The notes beneath the pieces were generated by a model. That model was given only the letters and a program-made list of their open reading frames with translations, had not been told where the DNA came from and made no database searches. 64,000 nucleotides of DNA from Megalopta genalis (Eukaryota > Arthropoda > Insecta > Hymenoptera > Halictidae), in NCBI RefSeq assembly GCF_051020955.1, contig NW_027476371.1, positions 186,001-250,000 of the forward strand, written 5' to 3'. Each line of letters starts with the position of its first letter. Within the stretch, counting starts at the first letter, position 1. This document shows, piece after piece, positions 51,376 to 63,639 of the stretch. Both the position numbers and the translations under genes were made by a program.

Positions 51376-52948
51376 GTATTTGAAGCTAAATCATTTGTTT
51401 CGCATGGATTTGAAGCTAAGCCTTCTGCTTCTCATTGATTTGAAACTATACCATGTGTTTCGCTTGGATTTGAAGCTAACTCGTTTGTTTCGCCTGCATT
51501 TGGAGCTATATCATTTATATCGCAAGTATATGAAGCTAAATCATTTGTGTTGAATTGCTTTGAAGCTAACACGTTTGCTTCGTCTGCATTGAAGCTATAT
51601 CACTTCTATCGCAAGTATTTGAAGCTAAATCATTTGTGTCGCATGGATTTGAAGCTAAGCCTTCTACTTCGCATTGATTTGGAACTAAATCATGTGTTTC
51701 GCTTGGATTTGAAGCTAACTCGTTTGTTTTGCATGCATTTGAAGCTATATCATTTATATCGCAAGTATATGAAGCTAAACCATTTGTTTCGCAAGAATAT
51801 GAAGCTAAACCATGTGTTTCGCTTGGATTTGAAACTAACTCGTTTGTTTCGCCTGCATTTGATGCTATATCAATTATATCGCAAGTATTTGAATCTGAAT
51901 CATTTGTGTCGCATGGCTTTGAGGATAAGCCTTCTACTTCGCATTAATTTGAAGGTAAATCATGTGTTTCGCTTGGATTTGAAGATAACTCGTTTGTTTA
52001 GCCTGCATTTGAAGCTATATCATTTATATCGCAAGTATGTGAAACTAAATCATTTGTTTCGCATGGATATGAAGCTATGCCTACTACTTCGCATTGATTT
52101 GTAACTAAATCATGTGTTTCGCAAGGATTTGAAGGTAAATTATGTGTTTCGCATGGATTTGAAACTAACTCGTTTGTTTCGCCTGCATTTGAAGCTAAAT
52201 CATGTTTATCACAAGTATCTGAATCTAAACCATTTGTTTCGCAAGAATATGAAGCTAAATCATGTGTTTCGCACAGATTTGAAGCTAACTCGATTGTTTC
52301 GCCTGCATTTGAAGCTATATCAATTATATTGCAAGTATTTGAAGCTAAATCATTTGTTTCGCATGGAGTTGAAGCTAAGGCTTCTACTTCGCATTGATTT
52401 GACACTAAATCATGTGTTTCGCTTGGATTTGAAGCTAACTCGTTTGTTTCGCCTGCATTTGATGCTGTATCAATTATATCGCAAGTATTTGAAGCTAAAT
52501 CATTTGTGTCGCATGGCTTTGAAGCTAACTCGTTTGTTTCGCCTGCATTGAAGCTATATCACTTCTATCGCAAGTATTTGAAGCTAAATCATTTGTGTCG
52601 CATGGATTTGAAGCTAAGCCTTCTACTTCGCATTGATTTGAAACTAAATCATCTGTTTCGCTTGGATTTGAAGCTAACTCGTTTGTTTCGCCTGCATTTG
52701 AAGATTTATCAATTATATCGCAAGTAATTGAAGCTAAACGATTTGTTTCGTATGGCTTTGAGGATAAGCCTTCTACTTCGCATTGATTTGAAAATAAACC
52801 ATGTGTTTCGCTTGGATTTGAAGCTAACTCGTTTGTTTCGCCTGCATTTGAAGCTATATCACTTCTATCGCAGGTATTTGAAGCTAAATCGTTCGTATGG
52901 CATCGATTTGAAGCTAAGCCTTCTACTTCGCATTGATTTGAAGCTAAA

Positions 52949-53623
52949 TCATTTGTCTCGCAGGGGTTTTAAAGCTAACTCGTTTGTTTCGCATGCGGTT
53001 GAAGCTAAATCATGTTTATCACAAGTATATGAAGCTAAACCATTTGTTTCGCAAGAATATGAAGCTAAATCATGTGTTTCGCTTGGATGTGAAGCTAAAT
53101 CATGTGTTTCGCATGGATTTGAAACTAACTCGTTTGCTTCGCCTGCATTTGAAGCTAAATCATGTTTATCACAAGTATCTGAATCTAAACCATTTGTTTC
53201 GCAACAATATGAAGCTAAACCACGTGTTTCGCATGAATTTGAAGCTAAATCATGTGTTTCGCATAGACTTGAAGCTAACTCGTTTGTTTCGCCTGCATTT
53301 GAAGCTATATCACTTCTATCGCAGGTATTTGAAGCTAAATCATTCGTATGGCATCGATTTGAAGCTAAGCCATCTACTTCGCATTGATTTGAAGCTAAAT
53401 CGTGTGTTTCGCTTGGATTATAAACTAATTCGTTTGTTTTGCATTCAGTTGAAGCTAAATCAAGTTTATCACAAGTATCTGAAGCTAAGCCACTTGTTTC
53501 GCAAGCATATGAAGCTAAACCATGTGCTTTGCATTGATTTGAAGCTAAATCATGTGTTCCGCATGGATTTGAAGCTAACTCGTTTGTTTCGCCTGCATTT
53601 GAAGCTATATCATTTAATCGCAA
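52949..53623 (-). other. Longest minus-strand open frame (224 codons), acidic decapeptide repeat
   Basis: The minus-strand frame reads decapeptides such as ASNPCETHDL, ASNQCEVEGL, ASNAGETNEL and ASNTCDKHDL. It is acidic and rich in Asn, Ser, Thr and Cys. Ala-Ser-Asn is almost fixed, and position 6 is always Glu or Asp in the canonical units. It looks more like a soluble repeat protein than the plus-strand frame does, but it begins at TTG and has no non-repeat flank. The constant residues also follow from the constant DNA core. Coding status is undecided; I lean towards non-coding. Confidence 0.7.
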
Positions 53624-54106
53624 GTATGTGAAGCTAAATCATTTGTTTCGCATGAATTTGAAGCTAAGCCTTCTACTTCGCATTGTTTTGAAGCTAAATC
53701 ATGTATTTCGCATGCTTTTGAAGCTAACTCCTTTGTTTCGCATGCAGTTGAATGTAAATCATGTATACCACAAGTATTTGAAGCTGCATCATTTCTTTCG
53801 CATTGATTTGAAGCTAAGCCTTCAACTTCGCATTGATTTGAAGCTAAATCATTTGTTTCCCTTGCATTTGAAGCTAACGCGATTGTTTCGCCTGCGTTTG
53901 AAGCTATATGATGTATATCACAAGTATTTGAAGCAAAATCATTTGATTCGCATGGATTTGAAGCTAAGCCTTATACTTCGCAATGTTTTGAAGCTAAATC
54001 ATGTGTTTCGCTTGGATTTGACGTTACCTTGTTTGTTTCGCCTGCATTTGAAGCTATATCATTTGTATCGCAAGTATTCGAAGCTAAATCATTTGTTTCG
54101 CATGGA

Positions 54107-54256
54107 TTTGAAGCTAAGCCTTCTACTTCGCATTGATTTGAAACTAAATCATGTGTTTCGCTTGGATTTGAAGCTAACTCGTTTGTTTCGCCTGCATTTG
54201 AAGCTATATCAATTATATCGCAAGTATTTGAAGCTAAATCATTTGTGTCGCATGGA
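54107..54256 (+). repeat. Clean example of the 150-bp pentameric higher-order repeat
   Basis: Five consecutive 30-bp monomers show the standard order. Type A (54107-54136) has AGCCTTCTAC at positions 11-20 and ends ATTGA. Type B (54137-54166) begins TTTGAAACTA, then AATCATGTGT, and ends TTGGA. Type C (54167-54196) has ACTCGTTTGT and ends CTGCA. Type D (54197-54226) has TATCAATTAT and ends AAGTA. Type E (54227-54256) has AATCATTTGT and ends ATGGA. The next unit is again an A-derived monomer. The same A-B-C-D-E order recurs through most of the window, with skipped or doubled types in the mosaic parts. Confidence 0.93.
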
Positions 54257-55910
54257 TTTGAAGCTAAGCCTTCTACTTCGTATTGATTTGAAATTAAATC
54301 ATGTGTTTCGCTTGGATTTGAAGCTAGGTCGATTGTTTCGCCTGCAGTTGACACTATATCAATTATATGGCAAGTATTTGAATATAAATCATTTGTTCCG
54401 CATGTATTTGAAGATAAGCCTTCTACTTCGCATTGATTTGAAGCTAAATCATTTGTTTCATTTGGATTTGAACCTAACGCGATTGTTTCGCCTGCGTTTG
54501 AAGCTATATGATGTATATCACAAGTATTTGAAACAAAATCATTTGATTCGCATGGATTTGAAGCTAAGCCTTCTACTTCGCATTGATTTGAAGCAAAATC
54601 ATGTGTTTCGCATGAAATTGATGCTAACTCGTTTGTTTCGCGTGTAGTAAAAGCTAAATCATGTATTTCACGCGTATTTTAAACTAAGGGATCTGAATCT
54701 CATGGATTTGAAGCTAAGCCTTCTACTTCGCATTGATTTGAAAATAAATCATGTGTTTCGCTTCGATTTGAAGCTAACTCGTTTGTTTCGCCTGCAGTTG
54801 AACCTAAATCATGTATATCACAAGTATTTGAAGCTGAACCATTTGTTTTGCATGGATTTGAATCGAAGCATGCAATTTCACATTGATTTGCACCTAAATC
54901 ATGTGTTTCGCATGCATTTCTAGCTTAATCATGTGTTTCGCATGGATTTGTAGCCAACTCGTTTGTTTCGCATGCAGTTGAAGCTATATCAATTATATCG
55001 CAAGTATTGGAATCTAAATGATTTGTCTGACACGGATTTGAAGCTAAACCATCTACATCGCATTGATTTGAAGCTAAATCATGTGTTTCGCTCGGATTTG
55101 AGGCTAGATCGATTGTTTCGCCTGCATTTGACACTATATCAATTATATGGCAAGTATTTGAATATAAATCATTTGTTCCGCATGTATTTGAAGATAAGCC
55201 TTCTACTTCGCATCGATTTGTAGCTAAATCATTTGTTTCGCATGGGTTTGGAGCAAACTCGTTAGTTTCTCTTGTATTTGAAGCTATATCACTTATATCC
55301 GAAGTATCTGAAGCTAAATCATTCCTGTCGCATGGATTTGAAGCTAAACCTTCTAAATCGTATTGATTTGAAGCTAAATCATGTGTTTCGCTTCGATTTG
55401 AAGCTAACTCGTTTGTTTCGCCTTCAGAAGCTTCATCAATTATATCGTAAGTATTTGAAGCTAAATCATTTGTGTCGTATGGATTTTAAGCTACGCCTTC
55501 TCCTTCGCATTGATTTGAAGCTAAATCATGCGTTTCGCATGGATTTGAAGCTAACTTGTTTGTTCCGCATGCAGTTGAAGGTAAATCCTGTATACCACAA
55601 GTATTTGAAGCTGCACCATTTGTTTCGCATTGATTTGATGCTAAGCCTTCAACTTCGCATTGATTTGAAGCTAAATCATTTGTTTCCATTGGATTTGAAG
55701 CTAACGCGATTGTTTCGCCTGCGTTTGAAGCTATATGATGTATATCACACGTATTTGAAGCAAAATCATTTGATTCGCATGGATTTGAAGCTAAGCCTTC
55801 TACTTCGCATTGATTTGAAGCAGAATCATGTGTTTCGCACAGATTTGAAGCTAACTCATTTGTTTCGCATGCATTTGAAGCTATATCAATTATATCGCAA
55901 ATATTTGAAG

Positions 55911-57436
55911 CTAAATCATGTGTTTCGCATGCATTTGAAACTTAATCATGTGTTCTGATTCGATTTGAAGCTAACTTGTTTGTTTCGCCTGCATTTCTAG
56001 CTATTTCAAACATGAGGCAAGTATTTTAAGCTAAATCATACGTTTCGCACGGATTTGAAGCCAAGCCTTCTACTTCGTATTGATTTGAAAATAAATCATG
56101 TGTTTCGCTTCGATTTGAAGCTAACTCGTTTGTTTCGCCTTCAGGAGCTTCATCAATTATATCGTAAGTATTTGAAGCTAAATCATTTGTGTCGCATGGA
56201 TTTTAAGCTACGCCTTCTCCTTCGCATTGATTTGAAGCTAAGCCTTCTACTTCGTATTGATTTGAAATTAAATCATGTGTTTCGCTTGGATTTGAAGCTA
56301 ACTCGTTTGTTTCGCCTGCATTTGAAGCTTTATCAATTATATCGCAAGTATTTGAAGCTAAATCATTTGTGTCGCATGGTTTTGAAGCTACGCCTTCTTC
56401 TTCGCATTGATTTGAAGCTAAATCATGCGTTTCGCATGGATTTGAAGCTAACTCGTTTGTTTCGCCTGCATTTGGAGCTAACTCGTTTGTTTCGCCTGCA
56501 TTTGAACCTAAATCATGTATATCACAAGTATTTGAAGCTGAACCATTTGTTTTGCATGGATTTGTAGCCAAGCCTGCAACTTCACATTAATTTGAACCTA
56601 AATCATTTGTTTCGCATGCATTTCTAGCTTAATCATGTGTTTTGCATGGATTTGTAGCCAACTCGTTTGTTTCGCATGCAGTTGAAGCTATATCAATTAT
56701 ATCGCAAGTATTGGAATCTAAGTCATTTGTCTCGCACGGATTTGTAGCTAAACCTTCTGCATCGCATTGATTTGAAGCTAAATCATGTGTTTCGCTTGGA
56801 TTTGAAGCTAACTCGTTTGTTTCGCCTGCATTTGAACCTAAATCATGTATATCGCAAGTATTGAAGCAGAACCATTTGTTTTGCATGGATTTGAAGCCAA
56901 GCCTACAACTTCACATTAATTTGAACCTAAATCATTTGTTTCGCATGCATTTCTAGCTTAATCATGTGTTTTGCATGGATTTGTAGCCAACTCGTTTGTT
57001 TCGCATGCAGTTGAAGCTATATCAATTATATCGCAAGTATTGGAATCTAAGTCATTTGTCTCGCACGGATTTGTAGCTAAACCTTCTGCATCGCATTGAT
57101 TTGAAACTGAATCAAGTTTTTCGCTTGGATTTGAATCTAACTCGTTTGTTTCGCCTGCATTTGAAGCTACATCATTTATATCGCAAGTATTTGATGGAAA
57201 ATCTTTTTTGTTGCATTGATTTGAAGCTATACCTTCTACATCTCATTGATATGAAGCTAAATTTTGTGGATCGAATGGAGTTGAAGCTAAACCTTCTACT
57301 TCGCATTGATTTGCAGTTAAATAAAGTGTTTCGCATGGACTTCAAGCTAACTCGTTTGTTCCGCATGCAGTTGATGCTATATCACTTATATCGCAAGTAT
57401 TTGATGCTAAACCACGTGTTTCCCATGAATTTGAAA
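55911..57436 (+). repeat. 1526-bp unit, copy 1
   Basis: First of two full and one partial tandem copies at an offset of 1526. Landmarks: atttcaaacatgaggcaag at 56003, ccttcaggagcttcatc near 56149, and the divergent stretch near 57190-57330 with ggaaaatcttttttg and tgtggatcgaatgg. The unit is 50.9 monomers long, because internal indels make it a few bases short of 51. Confidence 0.92.
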
Positions 57437-58962
57437 CTAAATCATGTGTTTCGCATGCATTTGAAACTTAATCATGTGTTCTGATTCGATTTGAAGCTAA
57501 CTTGTTTGTTTCGCCTGCATTTCTAGCTATTTCAAACATGAGGCAAGTATTTTAAGCTAAATCATACGTTTCGCACGGATTTGAAGCCAAGCCTTCTACT
57601 TCGTATTGATTTGAAAATAAATCATGTGTTTCGCTTCGATTTGAAGCTAACTCGTTTGTTTCGCCTTCAGGAGCTTCATCAATTATATCGTAAGTATTTG
57701 AAGCTAAATCATTTGTGTCGCATGGATTTTAAGCTACGCCTTCTCCTTCGCATTGATTTGAAGCTAAGCCTTCTACTTCGTATTGATTTGAAATTAAATC
57801 ATGTGTTTCGCTTGGATTTGAAGCTAACTCGTTTGTTTCGCCTGCATTTGAAGCTTTATCAATTATATCGCAAGTATTTGAAGCTAAATCATTTGTGTCG
57901 CATGGTTTTGAAGCTACGCCTTCTTCTTCGCATTGATTTGAAGCTAAATCATGCGTTTCGCATGGATTTGAAGCTAACTCGTTTGTTTCGCCTGCATTTG
58001 GAGCTAACTCGTTTGTTTCGCCTGCATTTGAACCTAAATCATGTATATCACAAGTATTTGAAGCTGAACCATTTGTTTTGCATGGATTTGTAGCCAAGCC
58101 TGCAACTTCACATTAATTTGAACCTAAATCATTTGTTTCGCATGCATTTCTAGCTTAATCATGTGTTTTGCATGGATTTGTAGCCAACTCGTTTGTTTCG
58201 CATGCAGTTGAAGCTATATCAATTATATCGCAAGTATTGGAATCTAAGTCATTTGTCTCGCACGGATTTGTAGCTAAACCTTCTGCATCGCATTGATTTG
58301 AAGCTAAATCATGTGTTTCGCTTGGATTTGAAGCTAACTCGTTTGTTTCGCCTGCATTTGAACCTAAATCATGTATATCGCAAGTATTGAAGCAGAACCA
58401 TTTGTTTTGCATGGATTTGAAGCCAAGCCTACAACTTCACATTAATTTGAACCTAAATCATTTGTTTCGCATGCATTTCTAGCTTAATCATGTGTTTTGC
58501 ATGGATTTGTAGCCAACTCGTTTGTTTCGCATGCAGTTGAAGCTATATCAATTATATCGCAAGTATTGGAATCTAAGTCATTTGTCTCGCACGGATTTGT
58601 AGCTAAACCTTCTGCATCGCATTGATTTGAAACTGAATCAAGTTTTTCGCTTGGATTTGAATCTAACTCGTTTGTTTCGCCTGCATTTGAAGCTACATCA
58701 TTTATATCGCAAGTATTTGATGGAAAATCTTTTTTGTTGCATTGATTTGAAGCTATACCTTCTACATCTCATTGATATGAAGCTAAATTTTGTGGATCGA
58801 ATGGAGTTGAAGCTAAACCTTCTACTTCGCATTGATTTGCAGTTAAATAAAGTGTTTCGCATGGACTTCAAGCTAACTCGTTTGTTCCGCATGCAGTTGA
58901 TGCTATATCACTTATATCGCAAGTATTTGATGCTAAACCACGTGTTTCCCATGAATTTGAAA
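57437..58962 (+). repeat. 1526-bp unit, copy 2
   Basis: It matches copy 1 throughout as far as I compared by eye, with landmarks displaced by exactly 1526 (atttcaaacatgaggcaag at 57529). The cut points are arbitrary within about 20 bases, since the flanking monomers share ctaaatcatgtgtttcgc. Confidence 0.92.
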
Positions 58963-59845
58963 CTAAATCATGTGTTTCGCATGCATTTGAAACTTAATCA
59001 TGTGTTCTGATTCGATTTGAAGCTAACTTGTTTGTTTCGCCTGCATTTCTAGCTATTTCAAACATGAGGCAAGTATTTTAAGCTAAATCATACGTTTCGC
59101 ACGGATTTGAAGCCAAGCCTTCTACTTCGTATTGATTTGAAAATAAATCATGTGTTTCGCTTCGATTTGAAGCTAACTCGTTTGTTTCGCCTTCAGGAGC
59201 TTCATCAATTATATCGTAAGTATTTGAAGCTAAATCATTTGTGTCGCATGGATTTTAAGCTACGCCTTCTCCTTCGCATTGATTTGAAGCTAAGCCTTCT
59301 ACTTCGTATTGATTTGAAATTAAATCATGTGTTTCGCTTGGATTTGAAGCTAACTCGTTTGTTTCGCCTGCATTTGAAGCTTTATCAATTATATCGCAAG
59401 TATTTGAAACTAAATCATTTGTGTCGCATGGTTTTGAAGCTACGCCTTCTTCTTCGCATTGATTTGAAGCTAAATCATGCGTTTCGCATGGATTTGAAGC
59501 TAACTCGTTTGTTTCGCCTGCATTTGGAGCTAACTCGTTTGTTTCGCCTGCATTTGAACCTAAATCATGTATATCACAAGTATTTGAAGCTGAACCATTT
59601 GTTTTGCATGGATTTGTAGCCAAGCCTGCAACTTCACATTAATTTGAACCTAAATCATTTGTTTCGCATGCATTTCTAGCTTAATCATGTGTTTTGCATG
59701 GATTTGTAGCCAACTCGTTTGTTTCGCATGCAGTTGAAGCTATATCAATTATATCGCAAGTATTGGAATCTAAGTCATTTGTCTCGCACGGATTTGTAGC
59801 TAAACCTTCTGCATCGCATTGATTTGAAGCTAAATCATGTGTTTC
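58963..59845 (+). repeat. 1526-bp unit, partial copy 3
   Basis: It follows copy 2 for about 883 bp (atttcaaacatgaggcaag at 59055) and then departs near 59845, where it reads gtttcacttggatttgac and joins sequence like 47380 onward. One private change is tatttgaaactaaatc near 59401, against tatttgaagctaaatc in copies 1 and 2. A shorter relative with the same landmark occurs at 63432. Confidence 0.88.
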
Positions 59846-61012
59846 ACTTGGATTTGACTCTAGGTCGATTGTTTCGCCTGCAGTTGACACTATATCAATT
59901 GTATGGCAAGTATTTGAATATAAATCATTTGTTCCGCATGTATTTGAAGATAAGCCTTCTACTTCGCATTGATTTGTAGCTAAATCATTTGTTTCGCATG
60001 GGTTTGGAGCTAACTCGTTAGTTTCTCCTGTATTTGAAGCTATATCACGTATATCCGAAGTATCTGAAGCTAAATCATTCCTAACGCATGGATTTGAAGC
60101 TAAATCTTCTACATCGCATTGATTTGAAGCTAAATCATGTGTTTCGCATGGTTTTTAATGCTAACTCGTTTGTTTCGCCTGCTTTTGATGCTATATCACT
60201 TATATCGCAATTATCTGAAGCTAAATCATTTGTTCCGCATGGATTTGAAGCTAAGCCTTCTACATCGCATTGATTTGAAGCTAAATCATGTGTTTCGCTT
60301 GGATTTGAAGCTAACTCGTTTGTTTCGCCTGCATTTGAACCTAAATCATGTATATCGCAAGTATTGAAGCAGAACCATTTGTTTTGCATGGATTTGAAGC
60401 CAAGCCTGCAACTTCACATTAATTTGAACCTAAATCATTTGTTTCGCATGCATTTCTAGCTTAATCATGTGTTTTGCATGGATTTGTAGCCAACTCGTTT
60501 GTTTCGCATGCAGTTGAAGCTATATCAATTATATCGCAAGTATTTGAATCTAAGTCATTTGTCTCGCACGGATTTGTAGCTAAACCTTCTGCATCGCATT
60601 GATTTGAAACTGAATCAAGTTTTTCGCTTGGATTTGAATCTAACTCGTTTGTTTCGCCTGCATTTGAAGCTACATCATTTATATCGCAAGTATTTGATGG
60701 AAAATCTTTTTTGTTGCATTGATTTGAAGCTATACCTTCTACATCTCATTGATATGAAGCTAAATTTTGTGGATCGAATGGAGTTGAAGCTAAACCTTCT
60801 ACATCGCATTGATTTGCAGTTAAATAAAGTGTTTCGCATGGACTTCAAGCTAACTCGTTTGTTCCGCATGCAGTTGATGCTATATCACTTATATCGCAAG
60901 TATTTGATGCTAAACCACGTGTTTCCCATGAATTTGAAACTAAATCATGTGTTTCGCATGCATTTGAAACTTAATCATGTGTTCTGATTCGATTTGAAGC
61001 TAACTTGTTTGT
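59281..61012 (+). repeat. Duplicated block, offset exactly 2400 bp (partner 61681-63412)
   Basis: This 1732-bp block matches 61681-63412 at a constant offset of 2400, which is 80 monomers or 16 pentamers. I saw about two differences by eye (ttgaaac/ttgaagc near 59406/61806 and cctaacgc/cctgacgc near 60080/62480). The intervening 61013-61680 derives from blocks related to 55.5 kb and 49.4 kb. Confidence 0.93.
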
Positions 61013-61414
61013 TCCGCATGCAGTTGAAGGTAAATCCTGTATACCACAAGTATTTGAAGCTGCACCATTTGTTTCGCATTGATTTGATGCTAAGTCTTCA
61101 ACTTCGCATTGATTTGAAGCTAAATCATTTGTTTCCATTGGATTTGAAGCTAACGCGATTGTTTCGCCTGCGTTTGAAGCTATATGATGTATATCACACG
61201 TATTTGAAGCAAAATCATTTGATTCGCATGGATTTGAAGCTAAGCCTTCTACTTCGCATTGATTTGAAGCAGAATCATGTGTTTCGCACAGATTTGAAGC
61301 TAACTCATTTGTTTCGCATGCATTTGAAGCTATATCAATTATATCGCAAATATTTGAAGCTAAATCATTTGTGTCGCATGGCTTTGAAGAAAAGCCTTCT
61401 ACTTTGCATTAATT

Positions 61415-62023
61415 TCAAGGTAAATCATGTGTTTCGCTTGAATTTGAAGGTAACTCGTTTGTTTCGCCTGCATTTGAAGCTATATCATTTGTATCGCAAG
61501 TATGTGAACCTAAATCATTTGTTTCGCATGGATTTGAAGCTAAGCCTACTACTTCGCATTGATTTGAAACTAAATCATGTGTTTCGCTTGGATTTGAAGC
61601 TAACTCGTTTGTTTCGCCTGCATTTGAAGCTATATCAATTATATCGCAAGTATTTGAAGCTAAATCATTTGTGTCGCATGGATTTGAAGCTAAGCCTTCT
61701 ACTTCGTATTGATTTGAAATTAAATCATGTGTTTCGCTTGGATTTGAAGCTAACTCGTTTGTTTCGCCTGCATTTGAAGCTTTATCAATTATATCGCAAG
61801 TATTTGAAGCTAAATCATTTGTGTCGCATGGTTTTGAAGCTACGCCTTCTTCTTCGCATTGATTTGAAGCTAAATCATGCGTTTCGCATGGATTTGAAGC
61901 TAACTCGTTTGTTTCGCCTGCATTTGGAGCTAACTCGTTTGTTTCGCCTGCATTTGAACCTAAATCATGTATATCACAAGTATTTGAAGCTGAACCATTT
62001 GTTTTGCATGGATTTGTAGCCAA
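61415..62023 (-). other. 202-codon minus-strand acidic repeat frame
   Basis: Decapeptides of the ASNxCETxxL type. At the 61410 side it runs up to a gcattaattt monomer, which supplies TAA in this frame. In the 5.9-46 kb compartment the same monomer closes this frame about every 150 bp, so minus-strand frames of this length are largely confined to the mosaic compartments. Confidence 0.7.
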
Positions 62024-63412
62024 GCCTGCAACTTCACATTAATTTGAACCTAAATCATTTGTTTCGCATGCATTTCTAGCTTAATCATGTGTTTTGCATG
62101 GATTTGTAGCCAACTCGTTTGTTTCGCATGCAGTTGAAGCTATATCAATTATATCGCAAGTATTGGAATCTAAGTCATTTGTCTCGCACGGATTTGTAGC
62201 TAAACCTTCTGCATCGCATTGATTTGAAGCTAAATCATGTGTTTCACTTGGATTTGACTCTAGGTCGATTGTTTCGCCTGCAGTTGACACTATATCAATT
62301 GTATGGCAAGTATTTGAATATAAATCATTTGTTCCGCATGTATTTGAAGATAAGCCTTCTACTTCGCATTGATTTGTAGCTAAATCATTTGTTTCGCATG
62401 GGTTTGGAGCTAACTCGTTAGTTTCTCCTGTATTTGAAGCTATATCACGTATATCCGAAGTATCTGAAGCTAAATCATTCCTGACGCATGGATTTGAAGC
62501 TAAATCTTCTACATCGCATTGATTTGAAGCTAAATCATGTGTTTCGCATGGTTTTTAATGCTAACTCGTTTGTTTCGCCTGCTTTTGATGCTATATCACT
62601 TATATCGCAATTATCTGAAGCTAAATCATTTGTTCCGCATGGATTTGAAGCTAAGCCTTCTACATCGCATTGATTTGAAGCTAAATCATGTGTTTCGCTT
62701 GGATTTGAAGCTAACTCGTTTGTTTCGCCTGCATTTGAACCTAAATCATGTATATCGCAAGTATTGAAGCAGAACCATTTGTTTTGCATGGATTTGAAGC
62801 CAAGCCTGCAACTTCACATTAATTTGAACCTAAATCATTTGTTTCGCATGCATTTCTAGCTTAATCATGTGTTTTGCATGGATTTGTAGCCAACTCGTTT
62901 GTTTCGCATGCAGTTGAAGCTATATCAATTATATCGCAAGTATTTGAATCTAAGTCATTTGTCTCGCACGGATTTGTAGCTAAACCTTCTGCATCGCATT
63001 GATTTGAAACTGAATCAAGTTTTTCGCTTGGATTTGAATCTAACTCGTTTGTTTCGCCTGCATTTGAAGCTACATCATTTATATCGCAAGTATTTGATGG
63101 AAAATCTTTTTTGTTGCATTGATTTGAAGCTATACCTTCTACATCTCATTGATATGAAGCTAAATTTTGTGGATCGAATGGAGTTGAAGCTAAACCTTCT
63201 ACATCGCATTGATTTGCAGTTAAATAAAGTGTTTCGCATGGACTTCAAGCTAACTCGTTTGTTCCGCATGCAGTTGATGCTATATCACTTATATCGCAAG
63301 TATTTGATGCTAAACCACGTGTTTCCCATGAATTTGAAACTAAATCATGTGTTTCGCATGCATTTGAAACTTAATCATGTGTTCTGATTCGATTTGAAGC
63401 TAACTTGTTTGT
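61681..63412 (+). repeat. Duplicated block, offset exactly 2400 bp (partner 59281-61012)
   Basis: Second copy of the 2400-bp-offset pair. At 63413 it continues with tttcgcctgcatttctagc, as in the 1526-bp units, while the partner continues with tccgcatgcagttgaagg. The exact multiple of the HOR length suggests exchange between blocks aligned in HOR register. Confidence 0.93.
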
Positions 63413-63639
63413 TTCGCCTGCATTTCTAGCTATTTCAAACATGAGGCAAGTATTTTAAGCTAAATCATACGTTTCGCACGGATTTGAAGCCAAGCCTTCT
63501 ACTTCGTATTGATTTGAAAATAAATCATGTGTTTCGCTTCGATTTGAAGCTAACTCGTTTGTTTCGCCTTCAGGAGCTTCATCAATTATATCGTAAGTAT
63601 TTGAAGCTAAATCATTTGTGTCGCATGGATTTTAAGCTA

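Larger units (their letters stand above)
51376..55910. repeat. Mosaic array segment, no gene
   Basis: Short runs of regular HOR (51.4-52.9 kb and about 54.05-54.30 kb) alternate with divergent monomers. Irregular points include a two-base gain and poor core at gcaggggttttaaagc near 52961 and a degraded stretch near 54635-54700 (cgtgtagtaaaagc, cacgcgtattttaaac, aagggatctgaatctc). The latter is one of the least repeat-like places in the window, yet monomer spacing still holds on both sides. 55543-55912 matches 60992-61361. Confidence 0.83.

Noticed and set aside
57172..57366. Basic minus-strand 64-codon frame (copies at 58698, 60675 and 63075) as a distinct small gene
   Set aside because: It is another frame of a divergent stretch inside the 1526-bp unit. 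Copies track the duplication, and no start signal or non-repeat sequence accompanies it.
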